Positions 53,707 through 62,300 of a DNA stretch of 64,000 nucleotides are shown piece after piece. Numbering within the stretch: the first letter of the stretch is position 1; each line of letters opens with the position of its first letter. A program made the translations under genes and the position numbers. Below the pieces are notes generated by a model. It had not been told where the DNA came from and searched no databases. It saw only the letters and a program-made list of their open reading frames with translations. The DNA is from Paludibaculum sp. (GTDB taxonomy: Bacteria > Acidobacteriota > Terriglobia > Bryobacterales > Bryobacteraceae). The stretch spans positions 16,371 through 80,370 of the forward strand of contig JARKQJ010000053.1 of NCBI GenBank assembly GCA_029973955.1, read 5' to 3'.

Positions 53707-54501
53707 ATGTTTCCGAAACTCTTCACCATCGGTGATTTCTTCCTGCCCACCTACGGCCTGCTGGTGGCGGCCGGTTTTCTGGCGGGCATCTGGCTGACGA
53801 TGAAGCTGGCGCGGCGCGCCGGCCTGGACCAGGAAAAGATAATGAACCTGGCCATCTACTGCGCGCTCTCCGGCCTGGCCGGCGCGAAGCTGCTGATGTT
53901 CATCATGGATTTCGAGTATTACGCCGCCAGCCCCGGCCGCCTGTTCAGCTTCGACACTCTGCTTTCAGCCGGCGTCTACTACGGCGGCTTTCTGGGCGCG
54001 TTCGGCTTCGCGTGGTTCTACGTGCGACGCGAGAAGCTGCCCTGGCTGAAGACCGCCGACGCGTTCGCGCCCGGCGTGGCGCTGGGCCATGCCATTGGCC
54101 GGCTGGGGTGTTTCGCCGCCGGCTGCTGCTGGGGCTCGCTGTGCGAACGGCCGTGGGCCGTCACCTTCCACAACCCGGATGCGCACGCGCTCACGGGCGT
54201 CCCGCTGGATCTGCCGTTGCACCCGGCCCAGCTCTATGAATCCTTCGCCACGGCGCTGATCGCCTGGTGGCTCTACCGCCAGAGCCTGAAGCCGCAGCCG
54301 CAGGGCCGCATCCTGGGGCTCTATCTGGTGCTCTACTCCGCGGCGCGTTTCGCCATCGAGTTCTTCCGCCACCACGAACAGGCCTATCCGCTGCCACTGC
54401 CGATCACCTGGACCCAATGGATCGCCCTGGGCCTGGCGGCTGGCGGCGCGTATCTGCTGTGGTATAGAAACAGGCAGTCCGCCACACCGATCCAGGGATA
54501 G
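53707..54501 (+). CDS. lgt: Prolipoprotein diacylglyceryl transferase
   Basis: 264 residues with seven hydrophobic helices. Lgt adds diacylglycerol to the lipobox cysteine of prolipoproteins. Visible motifs are TYGLLVAAGFLAG, AGVYYGGFLGA, GHAIGRLGCFAAGCCWG, LHPAQLYES and AARFAIEFFR. The R-x-G-N-F motif of the E. coli enzyme is RLGCF here, a cysteine for the asparagine, a form known from other phyla. It starts 3 nt after the methyltransferase stop. Confidence 0.88.
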   Translation: MFPKLFTIGDFFLPTYGLLVAAGFLAGIWLTMKLARRAGLDQEKIMNLAIYCALSGLAGAKLLMFIMDFEYYAASPGRLFSFDTLLSAGVYYGGFLGAFGFAWFYVRREKLPWLKTADAFAPGVALGHAIGRLGCFAAGCCWGSLCERPWAVTFHNPDAHALTGVPLDLPLHPAQLYESFATALIAWWLYRQSLKPQPQGRILGLYLVLYSAARFAIEFFRHHEQAYPLPLPITWTQWIALGLAAGGAYLLWYRNRQSATPIQG

Positions 54502-54502
54502 A

Positions 54503-56032
54503 ATGGTGGGCGCCATGCAGCGCCGAGCTTTCCTGCAACTTGCTTCCTCTTCCGTGATTGCGCCGTCTGCGGCGCGCGCCGCCGCTCCACCGCCAAACAT
54601 CGTCTACATCTACGCCGACGATGTGGGCTACGGCGACCTGGCGTGCTATGGAGCCACCTCCGTCAAGACTCCCAATCTCGATCGAATCGCCAGATCCGGC
54701 GTGCGCTTCACCGACGCGCACTCTTCTTCCGCCACATGCACGCCCAGCCGCTACACACTGCTCACGGGCGAGTACGCCTGGCGCAAGCCGGGCACGGGCA
54801 TCCTGCCGGGCGACGCACGGCTGATCATCGATCCCGCGCGCCCCACGCTGCCGCGCATGATGAAGGACGCCGGCTACCGCACCTGCGCCGTGGGCAAGTG
54901 GCACCTGGGCCTGGGCGCGGGCAACCTCGATTGGAACGGCGAGATCAAACCCGGCCCGCTGGAACTCGGTTTCGACACCGCCTTCCTCATGCCCGCCACC
55001 GCCGACCGCGTACCCTGCGTCTACGTGAAAGACCGGCGCGTGGTGAACCTGGATCCGAACGATCCCATTCGCGTGGATTACACCAAGCCGATCGGCAACG
55101 AGCCCACCGGCAAACAGAACCCCGAACTGCTCCGCATGAAGCCCAGCCATGGCCACGACATGGCTATCGTCAACGGCGTGAGCCGCATCGGCTATATGAC
55201 CGGCGGCAAGAGCGCGCTGTGGAAGGACGAGACCATGGCCGAGGAGTTTGTGAAAGCCGGCAGCTCTTTCATCGAACAGAACCGCACGAATCCCTTCTTT
55301 CTCTACTTCGCCTCTCACAACATCCACGTGCCGCGTCTGCCCAACCCGCGCTTCGCCGGCAAGACTACGATGGGTCCACGAGGCGACTCTATCGCCGAAC
55401 TCGACTGGACGGTGGGCCAGATTCTGAACCAGCTCGACTCGCTCGGGCTGACCAGGAACACGCTGGTCATGTTCTCCTCCGACAACGGCCCCGTGGTGGA
55501 CGACGGCTACCGGGACGACGCCGTGGAGAAGCTGGGCTCGCACCGGCCCGCCGGGCCGCATCGCGGCGGCAAGTATTCGAACTTCGAGGGCGGCACGCGC
55601 GTGCCGTTCCTGGCCAGTTGGCCGGCACGCATCAAGCCGGGGGTTTCCGGCGCCTTAATCGGCCAGCAGGATCTCTTCGCTTCCCTGGCCGCGCTCACCG
55701 GCCAAAGACTGAGCGACGACGCGGCGCCGGACAGCTTCAACGTGCTGCCCGCGCTGCTGGGCGAATCGAAGACGGGACGGGAGTGGATTGTCGAGCACGC
55801 CCGCGCACTCTCGATGCGCAAAGGCGACTACAAGCTGATCTCCGCCAACCCCGGGCCGAAGATTCAGGCAAACACGAACACCGAACTCGGCACGGGCGAC
55901 AAACCTCAGCTCTACCGGGTGAGCGAGGACATCGGCGAGACCAGGGATCTGGCCGGGCAGATGCCCGACAAGGTGCGGGAGCTGTCGCAGTTGCTCGATT
56001 GGGCGAAGAAGACGCCCCGGACGAGGCCTTAG
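54503..56032 (+). CDS. Exported sulfatase with RRxFL leader
   Basis: 509 residues. The leader is MVGAMQRRAFLQLASSSVIA. An internal ATG at 54515 would shorten it to MQRRAFLQ. The catalytic domain starts NIVYIYADDVGYGDLACYG, carries the formylglycine motif C79-T-P-S-R83 followed by YTLLTG, and later FSSDNGPVVDDG. It is an arylsulfatase-type member that needs formylglycine conversion. It follows lgt by 1 nt and overlaps the convergent methyltransferase by 4 nt. Confidence 0.88.
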   Translation: MVGAMQRRAFLQLASSSVIAPSAARAAAPPPNIVYIYADDVGYGDLACYGATSVKTPNLDRIARSGVRFTDAHSSSATCTPSRYTLLTGEYAWRKPGTGILPGDARLIIDPARPTLPRMMKDAGYRTCAVGKWHLGLGAGNLDWNGEIKPGPLELGFDTAFLMPATADRVPCVYVKDRRVVNLDPNDPIRVDYTKPIGNEPTGKQNPELLRMKPSHGHDMAIVNGVSRIGYMTGGKSALWKDETMAEEFVKAGSSFIEQNRTNPFFLYFASHNIHVPRLPNPRFAGKTTMGPRGDSIAELDWTVGQILNQLDSLGLTRNTLVMFSSDNGPVVDDGYRDDAVEKLGSHRPAGPHRGGKYSNFEGGTRVPFLASWPARIKPGVSGALIGQQDLFASLAALTGQRLSDDAAPDSFNVLPALLGESKTGREWIVEHARALSMRKGDYKLISANPGPKIQANTNTELGTGDKPQLYRVSEDIGETRDLAGQMPDKVRELSQLLDWAKKTPRTRP

Positions 56033-56835
56033 GCGGCTGGACGTTCGCCCAGATAGCGCACCAGCGGTTCGGGCCGCCACGACCAGTCCGGCCGCCCGGT
56101 GAGTTCCTCATGCTGAAGTGTCTTGAGCGCCGCAAACAGCTTCAGCACTTCCTGGGGCTGGGGCAGCCAAGGCGCGGCGTTCTCGCCGCCGGACATCTCG
56201 AGCATCTGCTCAAAGACGAGCAGGCCGCCGGACCGCAGAGAGCCGATGATCCGCTGCAGGATGGGCTCGCGCAGCGGGATCCAGGCATAGGTCATCACCA
56301 CGAGGTCCCAATTTGACGGAACGAAGCCAAACTCCTGGTGGCGGCAGACGGTGGCCTGGATGCGCACGCCCGCCGCGCGCGCGGCTTTCTGTGCCTGCGC
56401 CACGCCCTCGGAGGAGAAGTCGAAGCCGGTGACCTGCCAACCTTGCTGCGCGAGATAGACCGCGTTGCGGCCCTGGCCCATGTGGATGTCGAGCGCCGCG
56501 CCGGGCCGGCGGCCACGCACGGCCTGGGCGAGGAATGAGTTGGGCCGTGGATTGAAGCGGGGCACGGCGGCGCCATAAGTACGGTCGAAGAAGTAGGGCT
56601 CGAGTTCATGGCGGCGCTGGACCGTGAGCTTTTCCAGCGCCTGCCCCCGGCGCCGCACCTCGGCCGGGCCGACGCCGCGGCGGCGCAGCTCTTCGAGGTA
56701 GGACAACCGGGGGTTGAACTCCGTCGCGGGCCGGGAGCGGTACCAGGCGACATAGTCGCGCCACAGTGCTTCATCGTCCGGATCGGACCAGGGCAGGAGC
56801 ACGGCGGAGGCGGAGAGGAAGGCGCGGCGGAACAT
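56029..56835 (-). CDS. SAM methyltransferase with RRxFL-type leader
   Basis: 268 residues. The N-terminus MFRRAFLSASAVLLPWS looks like an export leader, unusual for a methyltransferase. The core has ALDIHMGQGRNAVYLAQQG (motif I), TGFDFSSEGVAQAQ and LVVMTYAWIP. A region of about 75 residues between leader and core is helical and charged. Start was moved to the ATG of this leader. The leader could also be a membrane anchor, or the true start may be downstream. Substrate unknown. Confidence 0.75.
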   Translation of the reverse strand: MFRRAFLSASAVLLPWSDPDDEALWRDYVAWYRSRPATEFNPRLSYLEELRRRGVGPAEVRRRGQALEKLTVQRRHELEPYFFDRTYGAAVPRFNPRPNSFLAQAVRGRRPGAALDIHMGQGRNAVYLAQQGWQVTGFDFSSEGVAQAQKAARAAGVRIQATVCRHQEFGFVPSNWDLVVMTYAWIPLREPILQRIIGSLRSGGLLVFEQMLEMSGGENAAPWLPQPQEVLKLFAALKTLQHEELTGRPDWSWRPEPLVRYLGERPAA

Positions 56836-56852
56836 GGCAGCCCCCGGGCCGC

Positions 56853-57551
56853 TCAGCGCTTGCGCGCGGCGTTGGCCACGGAGTTGCCGATGAGGATGCC
56901 GGAGAACGCCCCGAAGTAGGCGTCCGAGGCCCAGTGCCGGTTGGAGGAGACACGCGAGAGCGTCACGGCCGTGGCCGCGCCATAGAGGGTATAGCCCAGC
57001 CACTTGGGGCAGCGCGGATGGCGCGCGATGGCCGTGGCCACGGCGAAGGCCGTCATGGCATGACCGGAGGGGAAGCTGTCGCCGCCGCTCCAGAAGCTGC
57101 CTTTGGAGCCGGGTTTATCGGGCCGTTCGCGCCAGGTGACCAACTTCAGCGCGTAGGTCACGGTGAGGCTGCTGGCCAGCGCCAGGCCGCCGTTGCGGCC
57201 CATCTCGGTGACTCTGGGGTTGCCGCTGGCGTAGCCGGCGACGGTGGCGCCGCCCACGGCGCCGGCCAGAGTGTAGGTGGAGCCGATGAGCGAGACGCGC
57301 TTGCTCCAGTCGATCTGGTCCTGCGTGTTCGGCAGGCCATCGGTGATGCGGCGGTCGAGAGTCTTCAGCCCGACCGTGCCGCCCACGAGCGGCACCGCCA
57401 CGGTCCAGAACTGCTTCTGGTTCATGTGCAGAGGCGACAGCCAGATGCGCTTCTGGTCCGAGGCATAGTCCCGCATGAAGCGCTTGGCGGCGTTATCGCT
57501 CTGGCCCAGCAGAGGCAGCGCGAGCAGCAGGATCGGGAGGATCTTCTTCAC
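56853..57551 (-). CDS. Exported PAP2-family phosphatase
   Basis: 232 residues with a signal peptide (MKKILPILLLALPLLG). The three PAP2 motifs are present: KLVTWRERPDKPG, FPSGHAMTAF and SRVSSNRHWASD, with the catalytic histidines. The middle is hydrophobic and may hold several membrane helices. Probable lipid phosphate or undecaprenyl-diphosphate phosphatase. It starts just upstream of the RRxFL-led methyltransferase on the same strand. Confidence 0.88.
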   Translation of the reverse strand: MKKILPILLLALPLLGQSDNAAKRFMRDYASDQKRIWLSPLHMNQKQFWTVAVPLVGGTVGLKTLDRRITDGLPNTQDQIDWSKRVSLIGSTYTLAGAVGGATVAGYASGNPRVTEMGRNGGLALASSLTVTYALKLVTWRERPDKPGSKGSFWSGGDSFPSGHAMTAFAVATAIARHPRCPKWLGYTLYGAATAVTLSRVSSNRHWASDAYFGAFSGILIGNSVANAARKR

Positions 57552-57560
57552 AACATGACT

Positions 57561-58886
57561 CTAGCGGAACCGGGAGCCGCGCACGATGGGACCGCGGCCG
57601 GGCGCCACGGGCGCGGGCTCCGGTTCGGGAGGAGGCGCCGGTTTGCGAATGCGTCCATCGAGATGCGCGGCGATCCGCTCATCGCGCGCCTTGGCGAACT
57701 TGGCATGGCCGGGCTCGAGGCCGCTGGCCTGGGTGACTTCGGCATCGCTGACGTCCATCGCGGTGGGCAGGTACTTCGAGAAGTAGTTGCGGATGCGGTC
57801 CTGAACAATCCGCTGGTTCGAGTTGAGGAAGAGATAGAGGACCTGCTCGCCGGCCGCCTTGTTGAGGCAATCGTAGACCAGCGAGGCCTTGTTGAGCTTG
57901 GCCGACTTCAGCGCGGTCTCCAGCTTTTTGGCGCCGGCGTCCAACTTCTGCCACGGAGCCGCTTCTTCTTTCGCCATCTTGGTATTGGCGATGAGAGCGG
58001 CTTTCTCCTTGGGCGTCAGGAGCTGGGTGAGGCAGTTGATGATGAAGGCATACCAATCGGCCTTGAAGGCCGCGCCGAATGGGATCATCGCCTTGGCCTT
58101 GGCCACCTTCTGAAACGCGGCCGGGTTCAGCTTGGCGCCGGTGAGGCCCGGGCAGAAGAGGCCGGTCAGCTTCTCGTCGTCCAGAGCCTTGATCACGTCG
58201 CCGGGATTCGGCTCGAGCGCGATCTCCCGCAGCTCGGTGTAGAGGGCGCGCGGCGGAATGTGTGCCTCCATCCCGGCCTCGCGGGCGTTCTGAAACTGCT
58301 GCTGCGTGCGCTCCTCCACGGTGAAGCCGAGCCGGGCGCGGAAGCGCACCAGACGGAGCAGCCGGGTGGGATCGTCGTAGAGCGAGTAGTTGGAGATGGC
58401 GCGGATCTCGCGCCGCTCCAGATCGGCGGCGCCGTTGGTGGGGTCGATCATCAGCCCGCGCGAGGCGCGGTTGAGGGAGAGGGCGATGGCGTTGAAGGTG
58501 AAGTCGCGGCCGCGCAGGTCGTCGTGGATGGTGGCCGGCGTCACCTGCGGTTTGGCGCCGGGCTTGCCGAACTTCTCCTGGCGCGCCATGGAGATGCCGC
58601 AGCTTACGCCGTTGGGGAAGAGCAGCTCGGCGCACTTGCGGTGGTCGTCCACCGTGGTGACGGTGGCGTGGGCCTTCTTGGCCACATCCTTGGCGAACTT
58701 GATCGACGGGCCTTCCACCGTGAAATCGAGATCCCGGATCGGGAAACCGCCCAACATGTCGCGCATCGCGCCGCCGGTCAGAAACAGGCTCAGATTTGCC
58801 TCTCCGGCCGCGTTCTGCACCGTGGCAAGCACGGCGGCCTGCTCCGGGCTGAGGTGGCTCTCGAGGATGAACATGTAGTCGCTCAT
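57561..58886 (-). CDS. CCA-adding enzyme / poly(A) polymerase-type nucleotidyltransferase
   Basis: 441 residues. Class II nucleotidyltransferase signature: FLTGGAMRDMLGG followed by RDLDFTVEG, with the metal carboxylates. The fingers region DFTFNAIALSLN and DDPTRLLRLVRFRARLGF is typical of tRNA nucleotidyltransferases and PAP I. A long lysine-rich helical region and a proline-rich tail (PAPPPEPEPAPVAPG) extend the C-terminus. Which of the two activities it has cannot be told from motif alone. Start at the ATG giving MSDYMFI. Confidence 0.85.
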   Translation of the reverse strand: MSDYMFILESHLSPEQAAVLATVQNAAGEANLSLFLTGGAMRDMLGGFPIRDLDFTVEGPSIKFAKDVAKKAHATVTTVDDHRKCAELLFPNGVSCGISMARQEKFGKPGAKPQVTPATIHDDLRGRDFTFNAIALSLNRASRGLMIDPTNGAADLERREIRAISNYSLYDDPTRLLRLVRFRARLGFTVEERTQQQFQNAREAGMEAHIPPRALYTELREIALEPNPGDVIKALDDEKLTGLFCPGLTGAKLNPAAFQKVAKAKAMIPFGAAFKADWYAFIINCLTQLLTPKEKAALIANTKMAKEEAAPWQKLDAGAKKLETALKSAKLNKASLVYDCLNKAAGEQVLYLFLNSNQRIVQDRIRNYFSKYLPTAMDVSDAEVTQASGLEPGHAKFAKARDERIAAHLDGRIRKPAPPPEPEPAPVAPGRGPIVRGSRFR

Positions 58887-58930
58887 GGCTATTTCCTCTC
58901 CGCCGGAACTAACCCCGGCGGGTATCCGGA

Positions 58931-59830
58931 TCAATTCCGGGGGTGGTGCCGTTCGACCACGCCTTTCAGACGCTCCCGAACGACATGCGTGTAGATCTGC
59001 GTGGTGGCAATGTCGGCATGCCCCAGCATGGTTTGAACGCTTCTCAGGTCCGCCCCGCCATCCAACAGGTGCGTGGCGAAGCTGTGACGCACAACGTGGG
59101 GCGTCAGGTTTTGAAAGATCCCGACCCTGCGCCCGTAGCCGTTCAATAGTTTCCAGAAGCCCTGGCGGGTCATGGCCCCACCCCGGGCGGTGACAAAGAG
59201 ATACGGACTGGACCGGGCCTTCAGTAGCTCGGGCCGGGCCAGAGAAAGATACTCGCGGATGGCCTCCTGCGCCTTGAGGCCCACGGGCACCAGGCGCTGC
59301 TTTTCGCCCTTGCCGGTGACGCGCAGAAAGCCCAGGTCGAGGTTCAGGTCAGTCAGGCGCAGCGTACACAACTCGGAGACGCGCAACCCGCAGGCGTAGA
59401 GCAGCTCGATCATCGCCCGGTCCCGCCGGCAGTTCGGCTTTTCGCCGGCCGGGGCGTTCAGCAGATCCGTCACCTGCTGCCGGGTGAGGTACTTCGGCAG
59501 ATTCTGCCACTGCCGCGGAGCGGAGAGCAGTGCCGTCGGATCTTCACTGACTCTACCCTCGCTGAGAAGAAAACGAAAAAACTGACGCAGGGTGGTCAGG
59601 TGCCGGGCCACACTCCGGCTGGCCATGCCTTGGGCGTAGAGGAAGTCCAGGTACTGGCTGATGTCGGCGGGCGCGGGGAAACCGGGCTCTTCGCGTTTTT
59701 CCCAGTACACCTGGAAGCTATTCAAATCAAAGGAGTAAGACGCCAGGGAATTAGCCGAGAGCCCCTTCTCCACCCGGGCGTAGGTGAGAAAGGCGGCAGC
59801 CGCGGGCCCGAATCCTCCTTCTTGGCGCAT
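58931..59830 (-). CDS. Tyrosine recombinase XerD/XerC
   Basis: 299 residues, typical Xer length. A SAM-like N-terminal domain (FLTYARVEKGLSANSLASY) is followed by the catalytic domain with R150 in CGLRVSEL, K174 in VTGKGEKQR, H245 and R248 in HVVRHSFATH, H271 in LGHADI and Y280 in IYTHV. It resolves chromosome dimers at dif with its partner. The sequence fits a chromosomal Xer protein and no phage context is seen. Confidence 0.9.
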   Translation of the reverse strand: MRQEGGFGPAAAAFLTYARVEKGLSANSLASYSFDLNSFQVYWEKREEPGFPAPADISQYLDFLYAQGMASRSVARHLTTLRQFFRFLLSEGRVSEDPTALLSAPRQWQNLPKYLTRQQVTDLLNAPAGEKPNCRRDRAMIELLYACGLRVSELCTLRLTDLNLDLGFLRVTGKGEKQRLVPVGLKAQEAIREYLSLARPELLKARSSPYLFVTARGGAMTRQGFWKLLNGYGRRVGIFQNLTPHVVRHSFATHLLDGGADLRSVQTMLGHADIATTQIYTHVVRERLKGVVERHHPRN

Positions 59831-59935
59831 CGGTGTAATGATACAATACCTGCGTAATTATTTGAAAGTAAAGGCCCGCATCTCTTTTTTGGGAGTCGAG
59901 GAGGCGGCGCCTGCCAGGGAGGGAGAGTTCCGGCA

Positions 59936-60445
59936 GTGAGCAATTCCACCGTCAAGCGCGTGGTGATCGAGCGGTTTGACCGTGAGATTCTGCGAGGGTT
60001 TGTCAACCAGCAGAACTTTCTGACGGCGGTGGGGCTGGAGCTGATGAGTCCGGACGGCAGCGTGGCGGTGGTGCCGCTGGAGCAGATCAAAGCTGTTTCA
60101 TTTGTGAAGGATCCGGAGGGCAGCGGCGTACTGTCGGAGCGCCGCACGTTCATGGCCCGCCCCAAGGTGGCCGGATTGTGGGTGGAGGCCCGTTTCCGGG
60201 ATGGCGACGCGATGGAGGGGGTGATGGCGAACAACCTGCTCCAGGTGGAGCAGTACGGCTATAACCTCTCCCCGCCGGAAGCGGCAGGCAACGCGCAACG
60301 CGTATTCGTGCCGCGGGAAGCGTTGACGGAGCTGCAGGTGTTGGGTGTGGTGGGGACGAAGAAGAAGCGTCCGGCAGGCGGCGCGGCCGAGCAGCAATTC
60401 AGGCTGTTTGCAGAGGACGAACCCCACGCAGCGAATAATCGCTGA
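59936..60445 (+). CDS. Conserved small protein, unknown
   Basis: 169 residues. A beta-rich start (STVKRVVIERFDREILRGFV) leads to PLEQIKAVSFVKD and VEARFRDGDAMEGVMANN. The pattern recalls small regulatory or PilZ-like beta domains, but no motif is decisive. The GTG start has GGGAG 11 nt upstream. The end overlaps the convergent 2'-5' ligase-like gene by 47 nt. It is divergent from xerD, with a 105-nt gap likely holding both promoters. Confidence 0.72.
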   Translation: MSNSTVKRVVIERFDREILRGFVNQQNFLTAVGLELMSPDGSVAVVPLEQIKAVSFVKDPEGSGVLSERRTFMARPKVAGLWVEARFRDGDAMEGVMANNLLQVEQYGYNLSPPEAAGNAQRVFVPREALTELQVLGVVGTKKKRPAGGAAEQQFRLFAEDEPHAANNR

Positions 60446-60980
60446 GGTCCACCCAGGTCTCCGGATCGAGGTTGCGCACCAGCGTCAGAGTCTCCAGAGT
60501 GAACGAAGTGGAGTGGGGAAACGCGCGCCACTGGCGGCGGGCGCACTCCAGCACCGCTGCAACCTCTCCCGGCGGGATCTCCTGGGCGATGGTGACGTGC
60601 GGATGAAACGGGAAAAATTCATTGAAGGCGAAGGCGCCACGATTGAGCAACTGGTGGAGGCGTTCCAGTTCGCTGCCGCCCTCGCCGATGGAGAGGTAGG
60701 CGACGCGAGTGGATTCAAAGAGTTCCACGTTCGCAAGCCGCAGTTCGAAGGGCTGCACGCCGGAGAGCCGCTCAGCAAATTCATCCACCAGCCGGGCGTC
60801 TGAGGCGGCGAGCTTGCGGGGTGGAAGCACCGTGACGTGAGAGCGCAGGCGGCAGCCGGGGACCAGGTCTCCGCGCATACGGTCCAGAAAGTCGCCCAGC
60901 GGAGGCGGCAGGTAAGCAACGACGGCATGAAACCCGGTCAGATGCCAGCCGTTGCGCGGACATATTGATGACTCGTCCAT
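60399..60980 (-). CDS. 2'-5' RNA ligase-like (2H phosphoesterase) protein
   Basis: 193 residues. Two HxT motifs, H48-V-T50 (RSHVTVLPPRKL) and H128-V-T130 (FHPHVTIAQE), about 80 residues apart, define the 2H phosphoesterase fold of the LigT/ThpR family, which opens or closes 2',3'-cyclic phosphates. No partner genes are close. The 3' end overlaps the convergent small gene by 47 nt. Confidence 0.82.
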   Translation of the reverse strand: MDESSICPRNGWHLTGFHAVVAYLPPPLGDFLDRMRGDLVPGCRLRSHVTVLPPRKLAASDARLVDEFAERLSGVQPFELRLANVELFESTRVAYLSIGEGGSELERLHQLLNRGAFAFNEFFPFHPHVTIAQEIPPGEVAAVLECARRQWRAFPHSTSFTLETLTLVRNLDPETWVDLSDYSLRGVRPLQTA

Positions 60981-61067
60981 GGCAATCCAGTCGATCCCAG
61001 GGCTGGAAGACCGCGAGGAGCAGCCTCGGCGGGCTTTGCGGCGAATCGAGGCCGCCAGCCGCAGGCT

Positions 61068-61409
61068 CTAGGCGTGGCAGGCGGGCGAATCCAAGGACGC
61101 AGGCCCGGCGGCGAGCGGCGCCGTCTCCAGGCCGGTGCGAATCTCAGGCATCACCCAGCGTGCTTCCTCAAAGCCTACGTACTTACAGATGCGGAGTTCT
61201 CCGGCATCGGATTCGAGAATGTCTCCCACTTCCAGAGCCTCGCTGGAGCCGCGGAGATTCATCCAGGCGTCGTAGAAACCGGCGGCGGAGACTTCGCCGG
61301 CGGCTTCGTAGTCCTTCGGCTTCAGAGAAGAGACGCCGCAGGTGTGGGGCGCCCACCGGAACTGCTGCCTGACGGTTTCCTTCATCCGATAAATGCGGAA
61401 GACGGGCAT
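61068..61409 (-). CDS. Small protein of unknown function
   Basis: 113 residues beginning MPVFRIYRMKETVRQQFRWA. The mix of beta and helical stretches (AGFYDAWMNLRG, ILESDAGELRICKYVGFEEA) reads like a genuine small domain. No motif is recognised. ATG at 61436 would give a longer form. It is divergent from the gene at 61527. Confidence 0.62.
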   Translation of the reverse strand: MPVFRIYRMKETVRQQFRWAPHTCGVSSLKPKDYEAAGEVSAAGFYDAWMNLRGSSEALEVGDILESDAGELRICKYVGFEEARWVMPEIRTGLETAPLAAGPASLDSPACHA

Positions 61410-61526
61410 ACCGCCCCATTGTCGCTCCAAGAACAAGCTGGCGTCAAAATGTTTTGGAGGGCGCGGGCCGCCGGCCGCGGCGCGGCGCGGAGATGGTAGG
61501 CTCCGTAGGAGAGACTGGGAGGCGAG

Positions 61527-62090
61527 ATGCCGGAATTCGAAGAGCTGAATCTATCGCCGGAAGCGCGCGCGATTGTGGAATGGAAAGGCGGTCCGGGCGG
61601 GATGGCGCTGGTGTGCGGCCGGAGGGTTGAGGCTGAGATCGCCGAGCGCTTGAGAAACGCCCGCGCGGAGGAGTTGTTCCCGGGCGCGAAGTCGCCGGCG
61701 GGCGCGCTGGCGGGGCTATGGCTGCTGTGGTCGGGGTGGGACGAAGCGCACAGCGTGGCGCAGGAGCTGCCCACGGCGGAGGGCAGCTACTGGCACGGCA
61801 TCGTGCACCGTCAGGAGCCGGACGACTGGAACTCGGGCTACTGGTTCCGGCAGGTGGGGCGGCACGGCATCTTCCCCGCCGTGGCGCGAGGCGCGGCGCA
61901 ACTGGCCGCCTCTCATCCGCGGGCGGAACCGCTCGAAACGAAGGACTGGGACCCGGAGCGGTTCATCCGCTACTGTGCCCGCGCCCGCGCGCTGCCGGGC
62001 AGCGAGACGGAGCAATACGCGCTGGCGGTGCAGCAACTGGAGTGGAATCTGCTGTTCGCCTGGTGTGCGCGGCCCGGTGGGCGGGCGTGA
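61527..62090 (+). CDS. Conserved protein of unknown function
   Basis: 187 residues with GGAGG upstream of the ATG. Tryptophan- and alanine-rich (LAGLWLLWSGWDEAHSVAQ, YWHGIVHRQEPDDWNSGYWF). Soluble, no leader. HGIVHRQEPDDWNSGYWFR has a possible metal-binding H/D pattern. Family not recognised. Confidence 0.7.
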   Translation: MPEFEELNLSPEARAIVEWKGGPGGMALVCGRRVEAEIAERLRNARAEELFPGAKSPAGALAGLWLLWSGWDEAHSVAQELPTAEGSYWHGIVHRQEPDDWNSGYWFRQVGRHGIFPAVARGAAQLAASHPRAEPLETKDWDPERFIRYCARARALPGSETEQYALAVQQLEWNLLFAWCARPGGRA

Positions 62091-62100
62091 GAAGAAGATA

Positions 62101-62260
62101 GTGCGGCCCCGAGACTCAGGTCGGGGAAAACGGCTCCACGGTGGCCCCGAGACTGCGTCTCGGGGGAAAACAGCTGCGCGGTGGCCCCGAGACTTCGTCT
62201 CGGGGGAAAACAGCTCCACGGTGGCCCCGAGACTCAGCTTGGGGGGAAAGCGCGGCCCGG
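62101..62260. repeat. Four tandem 40-bp units with internal hairpin
   Basis: Units begin at 62101, 62141, 62181 and 62221, each exactly 40 bp. Each starts GTGGCCCCGAGAC (the first GTGCGGCCCCGAGAC), has an inverted CCCCGAGAC...GTCTCGGGG core in the middle copies, and ends GAAAA plus a short variable part. The first and last copies are more diverged. No protein is encoded in a sensible frame. A single related copy lies at 11828. Confidence 0.85.
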
Positions 62261-62300
62261 TGCGCGCGCGTGAGACGATAGGGAGAGCAGTAAGGCACCG

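Noticed and set aside
58931..59830. Integrase of the tRNA-Lys island
   Set aside because: It is 25 kb away, has chromosomal Xer length and sequence, and no element borders around it.
62101..62260. CRISPR array
   Set aside because: The units are contiguous with no distinct spacers of constant length. The variable parts are a few bases only.
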